A stretch of DNA of 64,000 nt from Catenaria anguillulae PL171 (lineage: Eukaryota > Blastocladiomycota > Blastocladiomycetes > Blastocladiales > Catenariaceae). Positions 55,722-64,000 of the stretch are shown here, in pieces. The first letter of the stretch is position 1. Each line of letters opens with the position of its first letter. The stretch covers positions 310,001-374,000 of the forward strand of contig MCFL01000011.1 in NCBI GenBank assembly GCA_002102555.1, written 5' to 3'. The notes below the pieces were generated by a model. The model searched no databases. It worked only from the letters and a program-made list of their open reading frames with translations, and was not told where the DNA came from. The position numbers and the translations under genes were made by a program.

Positions 55722-56856
55722 TTTAGGATGTGTTACTATGTCTGTCCATTGAGTTTGGCATCGATGTGACAGATTGGTCACTGTCACGGTGGGTGGCGAG
55801 ATGGGCGACGCCCAGCTCAGGCTCAGCTTCGAAGTTGAGGTTGAAGTGGGCGTCAAGGTGGACGCGTTGAATCGGCGACCCGTACACGATTTTGCCGATC
55901 ACATGCCATTCATCTGGCTGTGGATTGCCTTGGAATTCGGCACTCCGAGTCGTATGATAGTCGCGGGGAATCAGCTGTGTAGAAATGTTCGGTTTGCTTG
56001 CCGTGTGCAAATGCACAGAAAAGAAAAGTACGAAACCATTCGACCGCATTGTCGGATCGGTTGGCCATGGGTAGCTTGATCCGCACAGCCGGTTGACGAC
56101 CAAAACCCACCGGCTAATGGCGAGAAGTTGGGCCTGGCGCTTTCAGACTCACATTGTCAGAATCCAATGTGCGCTACTAACTTAGTGGTCTGGATCAAAG
56201 GGACGGGACAGGAAGTCCAGGATTCCAACCCAACCGTGATCAGGACAAAGTGGAGCTAAAGGCTTGGCAACCGCCACCCAGAGACGCGATCAAAGTGTCT
56301 CACTCTCATGTTCGGCAACAAGAAGCGGAGCTTGATTGCAACGATACAAACGGCGTTTGCAGCACATACAGTACAGTGAAAATGAAAGCTAATTTGAACC
56401 TTCTATTCAAGAGGGGAAAGCAGGTCACTGGATAGGCCGATCAGTCGATGCGCTGCTTCGAGGCTGTACCTGTCGCGACGCTGGACTTGGAGTCTGAGGC
56501 GCTGGCTTTGGCTTTGGCTTTGGCTCAGGCCAAACGAGAATGGCAACGAAATCCAGGCAATCAAGAAACTGACGTCACAGAGCGATATGTACTCGATCAC
56601 AGAAGTTCATGTGCTGGGCACGCCAGTCCGGCCACACCACGCTCTCTTATGTGTGGGTCACCCACCACCCACCCACTCCCACCGTGACGCTTGGGGATAT
56701 TGGACACCCTCCCTCCACACCCACACAGCCTCAAAGTCGAAGTCGAGCTCGCTCCTTTCAGTTGTCTTTGCTCCATCCTCGCCTGGCCTTGCGTCGACTT
56801 GCTGTGTTTGCTCTTCTCTGCCCTCGTCAGTCAGTCTTCGAGTCTGGGCAATCATC
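55722..56856. other. Long divergent intergenic region, GMPPA / MedA-like
   Basis: About 1.1 kb between two divergent genes. It includes a short GGCTTT repeat near 56503-56525. An open frame is continuous with the MedA-like gene from 56587, but its composition is unlike the protein and it is probably 5' leader. A long leader would suit a developmental regulator. Confidence 0.5.
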
Positions 56857-59800
56857 ATGTCGTCCCATTATCATCATCATCGTCCTCCGCATCCCCCTGT
56901 GCCGTATCCGCCGCCATTCCTTGCTCCTCGTGCAACGTTCACCGAAATGCATGGCCATCAAGAGGAACCGCAGTTCCCAGGTCAGCACGACGACTTTCCG
57001 CCCCCACGATCGTCTTCAATTGCCTGGCACACTCAAGCATCGGGGGCATCGGTGCACTACCCTCAAGAAAACAGCCATAACCAGTCGCAATCACACACAC
57101 AATCGCCCTCACCTGCCCCAATCCCACCGCATCTTCTCATTCACCCGGGTGCCCCTGCCCATCTGTTTGGACATTCGCAACAACACAATTCCATGGCTCT
57201 GTTCAACCCGGTGCACGCCCAGTCTCTTGTCGATGGCGAGAATGCGGACGACGACAATCAGAGCGACGACTCGCTCGACGTGATGATGCCGGACGACGAC
57301 GAATCTTCGGCCTCCGAGTCGTTCAACGACTACCAGCATGGGCCGGCGGCGGCAGATGGTACTTCGTCCTCACTCGCTGATCGGATCCGGGCACATGCGC
57401 ACTTGCTTCAGCCGCCACAATCCGCTCCTGCTCTGTACTCGCCCGATCAACATCAGTATGCCGTGATGCCGCATCATCAACTGGAACATTCGTTCGATCG
57501 CAATGGAGCCGGCAACACGCGAACCAGCAGCAGGTGTATCTCGTCGCCGAGCGTCAGTGCCGAGTATCAATCCATGCTGGCATCCAATGGTGCTCATCAG
57601 CCGTATTCCCATGATCAACAGCAGTGGTTCCCCCAACCTGACATGACAGGGTGCGTTCGTTCTGTTCCGACTCCACCATCCCCCTTTTCCGTTTCCCATG
57701 GTGCACGCGCTGATCATATACTTGTCCAAACATCATTTACCTACCAACATCATCATGTTACTCTTCCCAGCTCACACAATGACTTAGGCTGCAAATCACC
57801 CCCCGCATCCTACTCGCACGAAACCCAACCCGATGACCTTTCCTCGGGCCTCAGCTCGGCGCCATCCTCGCCCACACCGCCCGGCACTGCCTTTGACGAC
57901 GATGAGTTTGACCCCGATCTTGCTTCCAACAATGCCGACGATGACGACGACGAGTTTCAACCCCCGGGATCCCGCCAACGACGACGCCAACGGCAACGGC
58001 AACGGCAACGCCGGCGTCGCCGTCAGCAGCAGCCCTCGTTATTCAAGCGACAACGTCGAACAAGTCCTGTATCCCACCACGTTACCGCGTTAAACCAATC
58101 AGCTCCAGCTTCTGCGTCGTCATCATTGCCTCATCATGCACCTAGCCGCTCGTCTGGCTCGGCCACGTATGACCGCGTGTACTCGTCGCCGCCGTCGCTG
58201 ATCCACGCTTCCGGGTCGGAAACGTCGGCCGCCGTGGCGCTCAGACGGTTGGCAACCGAACATCGACGGGAATCAACGAGCCGCGAGTCGATGCAAGGGG
58301 ATTACAATGGGCTTGACCTGGGTAATCATCAACAGGAGCATGGAATGGCCGAGACTATTGGCGTTGGTCATCACGAGCACATCGACAATAATGCCAACAG
58401 TGATGACGACGACGGACCCATCATGATGCTCTCCCGATCCCCGTCCCCTGCAACCCCACCTCCGGCCACGATTGCACTCGCCTCATCAACAAGCGACGAG
58501 CTGCTCACGGACCCGCCGTCACTCACGTACCCGCGCGCGCTGTCGCCATCCGACACCAGACCGGTTGCGGCAGAAAATACCAGCGACGACCAAACACGTC
58601 CACTGTCGCCGCTCTTGCATCACGAGCGCACGTCCAGCACCCACCATGTGCCGCTATCGTCCGCGCCCATGACCGCCCCTCCAGCGGCTGCAACTGACTC
58701 GAATCGTTCGCCCACCCGCCCCGCGCACATTGCGGGCCAAGTCGAGTTTGACGCCCTGGACGACGACGATTTGGATGATCTGGATGACGTTGGCGAGGCT
58801 ACCATCAATGCGCACGGCCCACCTCCGAAGCGAGCGACTGTGGCGCTGCATCATCCCGTGGTCGATGGGCACATTGCAATGGCAGACGTCGATGACACAG
58901 GGGTGACGGCGGACTTGTTGAGTTCGCCGCCGCAGCCGCAACGGCGCGCGTCAGCGGTTGTTGCGGCTGCTGCAGTAGCGGCGGCGGCGGCCGATTTGGG
59001 CAATGACGAAGACGACGACGGAGATATGGATGTGGACGAGTACCATCACGAGGGCGATGGCGACGAAGATGAAGAGGATGATGACGACGACGACGACGAC
59101 GAGTACGGTCGCCGGCGTCCATCAGCCGCCTCAGCAGGTCACCCCGCCAGAGGCAACCCATCTGCATCCACGCAACCGCTTGCAGAGCCCGTAACACCCA
59201 CCGTTCGCGCGAGCGGCAGGGGCGGCCGGCGCGGCGCGCGCGCACGCATCAACTCGACGGGCGGACACGGTGGCAACGCAACTGCCGATGACTGGACCGT
59301 CCAATTCACATCGCCGCTCACCTCGGTGACCGAGGGCTGGTCGCAAGCCGAATTCAACTCTGCCAAACGCCGACTCGTCCGGCTTTCCACGGCCATTGAC
59401 TGGGACGCACGGATCATCAGCATTACCCCGCATGTGGTGCGCATGGCAGAGTACAATCCAAATGCGGGTACACCCGCGGGTCACGGCCCGCTTGTTTCGT
59501 GTATCTGGTGGGCCGAGCGCAACGGGTGGTTCATGACGAGCGTGGATTACATTCGCATGATGGAGGGCATGGTCAAGAAGCGGTTTTCCATTGACGAGAA
59601 GAATCGCATTCGCAGGAACATGGAAACGTTCCGGCCGGTCGCTGTGCACAAGCCCAGGAGCGAGAATGCGCAAGGGGCCAGGTTTTTCAGGACGGTGATG
59701 CAGTTTGGGGATCCAAAGCCCAGGAAGATCGAAAAGGATATCAAGGTGTTTCGCTGGAATGTGTTGGAGGACGGCATCATCAAGTTGGTGACCAAATGGG

Positions 59801-62664
59801 TGCGTCTTTGTCAAGATTTCCGTCGTCGTTTGGAAGGCAGTTGTATGTTACTGACCATGGACATGTGAATTCACACACAGAGCTTGCGCAAGTCGGACTT
59901 GCTCGATCCCAACGCCCAAGTCGAGGCACCCGCTGCTGAGGCTGCTGCTGCGGCTGCTGCCGCCGCCGACGCAGGTCCTGCTGCAGATCAAAACCCACGG
60001 CCGCCTACCCCGGCTGCCGGCGCCGCAGCTCGCAATAACTTTGACCGCGACAACTCGCCACTTTCGTCGCCACCTCCATCGGACCCACCCGCTTTCGCGG
60101 TCACGGCCAACAACTCGCCGCGCATTGGCGACAACCCGCATACGCAACTCCCGCCACCACTGGGCTCGGTTCCTGCTGCGGCAACACGCGCGCAACAACT
60201 CGCGCTCCAGCGCGTCAGTACGGCCATGGCCTTGGAATCCGCCACTGGCGGCCGGCAACGGACTGAGACGGGCGATACGTCATTGTCGACTGTTTACACG
60301 GCCAACTTGCTCTCATCCCCCGAAATGAGAGTGGGGAGGCGTCGGGCGAATACGAGCGGAAACGCAGCGGCGGCAGACAGAGGCACCGCGGGCTCAAGGG
60401 TGCGTGGCGTTGCCAGTTCACCGTTGGTCGGCGGTGGCAACCCCTCGGGAAGGCAAAGGACAATGACCAGCTACTCGCATCTGTCGGCCGTGAGCGAGCT
60501 CGATTCGATTTTAGGGTCGGCAGACCAGTTTTCAACGGGGCATCATCATCATAACCCGCGCCAACGTATCGTGTACGCGTCGTATTCGCAACCAATGTCA
60601 CCGATCTTGAGTTCGTCGCAACCGAGGACCAGGGCAAGTACGATCGCATTGCCCACGAGTCCCTCGGTCGGCCGTGATCCAACGGCCGTGGCACTGGCTG
60701 AGGACCGTGCTTCGCTTGCGCATTTGCGGACAAGGGCTGAGACGGGCGAAACCGTCGTGTTACCAAGCCCCACGTTGCATTTGCCGCCGCCCGTGCGGTT
60801 GCCATCGAGCGAACAAATGGATGTGGCGCCGGTATTTGATGACAGTGTGCGGACGAGTCAACATCATCAGCGCATGTCGCGGCTCCGTAATCCGTCTCTG
60901 GTCGAGGCCGCCGCGTGGGACCCGCATTCGCAGGATTTTCAAATGCCCTTCTATCCAGCACCGACAACCTATGGCCCGAACGGACTTGGGCGCGATCACG
61001 GAGCCGCTGCAAGCCAACGCGACAACCAGGACTTGGCTGAACCCATGGCCATTTTCCCGCCGCCTCTCAACATGCAATTTCATGAGCACTACCTTCACCG
61101 CCCCCGGTCTGAATCTTCATCTGATGATCCCATGGACTTGGACCTGCTGCCGCCCTCGATCCTGCGTCAGCAACAACAGCAACTGCCAATGCCCGATCCG
61201 CGGTCCGAGCACGAGGACATCTTCAGCGATATTTATCCAAATGGCGGCGGCGCGGCGGCCGCAAGACCCGCCGACCTGGCACCACCCGCTCCATCGTTTG
61301 CCGAGAATCTCTTGGCCAGTGACGATGCGGCCTTGTTTTCGGACGACGCGTTTTTCGCCGAGTCCATTCTGCCGACAAGTGATGTGGGTGGCGGTGTGGA
61401 TGAGTTGCCAGATCCGCTGGCCGTCTTATTGTCGCAGTCGCAATCTCAGTCGACCGCGGCGGCGTTTGGTGGGTCGCAGTTGGATGATGTGACCACAGGA
61501 ACCACGGGCACAGCCTTCGGGTTGGGGATTTCGAGGTGCGGGTCCGAGGTGACGACAAGGACGGCGACCGCGGGTGAGGATCCGTTGATGGCGTACCTGG
61601 ATTCGCAGCGGCAGTTGCACGAGCGTGCACGCGTCATGTCTGCGGGCAAAGAAGTAACCATGGGTGACGAAACGTTCAACGACGGTACTCTGGGTGGCGA
61701 GCTGTACGAAAGCAGCAACAAGAGCCAGTTTTCCATTCCCCCGCTGTCCATGACGGCTAGACGCTCGGCCGCGGCTCCACCGCCCCTCAACCTGCAATCT
61801 GGGACAGCAGCAACCTCGCCCGTACACTCGACCTTCTCGCCGCATCCAGTCAATCGCGATCTCCCTCTTACTCCCGCACGGACTCCAGCTCACCCGTACC
61901 TTCTCGCGCACGAAGCCCAGCACCGATCCGCAACATACTCGCACACGTCGCGCCCGACCGTTGCCGAGCTTGACCTCGTCATGGATCCGCACGGTAACGT
62001 GTTTGCCATTGCGCCCGTCAACAGTTCCGCCGTCGCCTCGCTGTCGGTGAATCCTGCAGGCATTGCTGCCGCCACGGCCGCCGTAGTCCCGCCTTCTGGC
62101 ACGTGGATCCGCATGTCGCCGCCGCAGTCGGCAATGGTGGGCCAGTCGGCGTTTGGCGAGCGAGTGCATTCGTGGCCGGCCGTGACAAGGCCCATTGAGT
62201 CGCCTGCCGTGTATCGTGGATCCACATCGTCGCAGCAGCCAGAAGTGTTGACGCCCATGTCGCCGCAGTTTCCCACAGTGTACCAGCAGCCGATTTCGCC
62301 GTTGAATGTGCCGTATGTGAACGGCTTGTTGGATAATGGGTCACAAGCCGTGGCGGCATTCACGCCGCTGGCGAATGGGTTTGCCGCGACGGCTCCAGGG
62401 TCATTCGAGGGCAGCAGCGACGAGTCGCTGACACCAACCTTGATGTCGGGTCGATCCTCGTTCGCGGCCGCAGACATTCCAAACTTGTTGTGCCTGGGTG
62501 GAGGCGACGTTTCGGCGGCATTTGACGCGGTTGCAGCAACGGCTGCGGCCATGACGCACCAGCATCAAGGCGCAAGCGACGATATGAACATGTTTGGCAA
62601 TGCAGTTGGTGGGTTTCCCGATTCGGGTCGCGGCCGGACGAGCGATTCGTACCAAGACGATTGA
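56857..62664 (+). CDS. MedA/REN1-like developmental regulator (DUF7082-type domain)
   Basis: Two exons: 56857-59799 and 59881-62664, with an 81-nt intron (GTGCGT...ACACAG) joining VTKW to SLRKSDLLD; 1,908 residues, no lesions. The conserved domain (about residues 811-981) shows GWSQAEFNSAKRRLVRL, PLVSCIWWAERNGWFMTSVD, KRFSIDEKNRIRRNMETFRP and FGDPKPRKIEKDIKVFRWN. This is the core of Aspergillus Medusa, Neurospora ACON-3 and Fusarium REN1, nuclear regulators of spore development and adhesion. The rest is low complexity: His/Pro-rich start, acidic runs (poly-Asp at about residues 745-750), RRRQRQRQ basic patch, and a ~900-residue Ser/Pro/Ala-rich C-terminus much longer than in Dikarya. The start at 56857 (MSSHYHHHRPPHP) is chosen because protein-like composition begins there. 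The role in zoospore or sporangium development is inference. Confidence 0.8.
57651..57770 (+). other. Candidate 120-nt intron without stop inside the MedA-like first exon
   Basis: GTGCGT at 57651 and a pyrimidine-rich CTCTTCCCAG end at 57770 frame 120 bases, a multiple of three with no in-frame stop. Donor and acceptor match other introns in the window. If spliced, 40 residues are removed without changing the frame. Confidence 0.4.
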
Positions 62665-64000
62665 TTCCACCATTGTCCACTCTTTTCTTTTTTCACTCTG
62701 AACATCATTCGATACCAATGTCTTTCTTGATTCTTCATTGAACACTCTCCTTCTCCCGCCTCGGCGCTTTTGGTCTCGACTGCTCCACACGCATTGCCCC
62801 CCATCGATGATCCGTCATTCATTGGTTGTGTCGGACACTACCAGGTTTTTGGATGTTTTGATCCCATTTCTCATGTCATTTGACCCACCGTATTGTTCTG
62901 TCGACTGGTCCAAGATTTATTGCCATATCCCCACCCCTCGTCATTCCTATCCCATTCCTCTCCGTCTCTTCTCTTGTTTGTACATAGGCCGCTCAAGAAA
63001 CCCATTCATTTACACGCATCTCACTCATCGTCATCATTTACTTCTCACTCACTGTGTGGCCGCGAGTGTTTTTGTTTGTTCTCTCGCTTTGTCTTTTTGC
63101 GCATGGCACACGTGGCCATTGCTTGGAATCTTTTGCCGCAGCTTGCCTCTTGGATGTTCATGTCCTCTTTTCTTGTTTGTCCACCGAGGTTATCAAATAT
63201 CAGGTTGATGAGACATCTCCAACAACGAGTCTCAAGTTCATGCTTGTAACCTATCGTTCCAAAAGACATCGCGTCCAACTTGTGCGAATGTTGGCCTGGC
63301 AGTGAGTCGGTTGGACACAGGCGATATGGCAACCCTAATACCCATCTTCCCGTGCCAAACCCGCCCAACCCGCCCAACGAATGAGCAAGTGACCTCCGGC
63401 AATCGTCACTCTGATACTGTGATGTGCCCGTCCAATCCGCTCCACAAACCAACAGATCTGGTCAGTCATCATCATGACGGACTGACGTTACCGCAACTCG
63501 TACATTTTGGCAGCCTCATGGGCTATCATTACCACCCCCACGTCTGCTCTTCGGACAGCGTGTGCGGGTCGGTCAATGTTTACGCGTCCTGTGAGCTGCC
63601 ATGAGGAAGAAGTGAAGCCATGTCAATACTGTGATAGACTTTGCCTTAGTGCCCAAACCCGGTGTCATCCAGCAGTTGGTGGCTTTGCCTCAAGTCGCAC
63701 CGTCCCTTCTTCTCTTTCATTCTCGTGGTATCTTGTTGGGAAAGTCGCCGTCATACTTGTGAGCTCAAGGACTTGAAGTTGAGTTCTCTGACTTGTGAAA
63801 TTCACATTGATGCTCGCTAGAATTGTGTTTCTCGTGAATCTGAAGGGCACCATCCATCCAACGCAAGCAGCCCCAGCTCATTGCACTGCGGTTCCGGTCA
63901 GTGAAATGCCTACGGAGAAATATATGCTCACAAAATGGTAGACGAGCCAAGCTGGTTCTCTCGTGGATCTGCCGCTCACTTACTTTTTTTCCGACGGAGA
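62665..64000. other. Downstream region, no recognisable gene
   Basis: About 1.3 kb after the MedA-like stop. The first part is T/C-rich on the plus strand, as in a long 3' UTR. The open frames beyond it are short, Cys/His/Leu-rich and not protein-like. No RNA gene or repeat is seen. Confidence 0.45.

Noticed and set aside
56587-56856. N-terminal extension of the MedA-like protein from 56587
   Set aside because: The frame is open but the residues (His/Ser/Cys-rich, T-rich DNA) look like leader sequence; the protein-like start with good context is the ATG at 56857.
61426-62169. Long minus-strand frames under the MedA-like second exon
   Set aside because: Arg/His/Cys-rich shadows of a GC-rich coding exon; the plus frame is continuous for 926 residues and joined by a good splice site to the MedA domain.
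62738-63249. Two overlapping plus-strand frames of 118-156 residues after the MedA-like gene
   Set aside because: Ser/Leu/His/Cys-rich products expected from a pyrimidine-rich 3' UTR; no start context, no homology and no splice structure.

Overview
The window is nuclear DNA of a fungus: gene-dense, GC-rich, with short GT-AG introns (about 60-100 nt; donors such as GTGCGT, GTACGT, GTATGT) and a fungal gene set (MON1, SDA1, CWC25, EXO70, GMPPA, a MedA-type regulator, a DUF3712 giant surface protein). A Tctex1-type axonemal/IFT dynein light chain and a CCDC191/Sfi1-like centrin-repeat protein suggest a flagellated (zoosporic) lineage such as Blastocladiomycota or Chytridiomycota. That placement is inference. 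I see no mobile element, rRNA or CRISPR.

Layout. 1-6.4 kb: the 3' part of a Tctex1 light chain, a tandem TMEM256/DUF423 pair (one copy decayed), MON1 and adenosine kinase, the last four genes on the minus strand. 6.4-11.4 kb: a mitochondrial LETM1-domain protein, an unrecognised small protein and L-serine/threonine dehydratase, all minus. 12.3-20.3 kb: INSIG-like ER protein, CinA/MoaB-fold protein and mitochondrial Obg GTPase (plus), then the divergent pair SDA1 (minus) and CWC25 (plus). 20.6-28.9 kb: one giant minus-strand gene for a type II membrane protein with about twelve DUF3712-like repeats. 30-34 kb: EXO70 and UNC50. 34.4-40 kb: type II PI 4-kinase and a membrane-anchored glutaminyl cyclase (plus). 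40.1-44.3 kb: a divergent pair, the CCDC191-like protein (minus) and a Q-rich protein with a PAM2 motif and a duplicated unknown motif (plus). 44.7-45.0 kb: two tRNA-Ser genes, one with the very unusual anticodon ACT. 45.3-50.2 kb: a membrane-anchored ARM-repeat plus SPRY protein. 51-53.9 kb: tandem PAP2 lipid phosphatases. 54.2-55.7 kb: GMPPA. 56.9-62.7 kb: a 1,908-residue MedA-like developmental regulator.

Many genes serve membrane traffic and lipid signalling (MON1, EXO70, UNC50, PI4K-II, PAP2, INSIG, GMPPA), but they are housekeeping neighbours rather than an operon-like unit.

A window-wide feature governs how the annotation should be read. Many conserved genes are interrupted by single-base lesions, and wherever I could align the frames against a known family or a paralogue the break is explained by exactly one missing base. 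Other long genes (Obg, CWC25, SDH, CCDC191-like, MedA, first PAP2) are clean. Consensus deletion errors are the most economical explanation. I therefore give whole-gene spans and mark the breaks instead of calling most of these loci pseudogenes.
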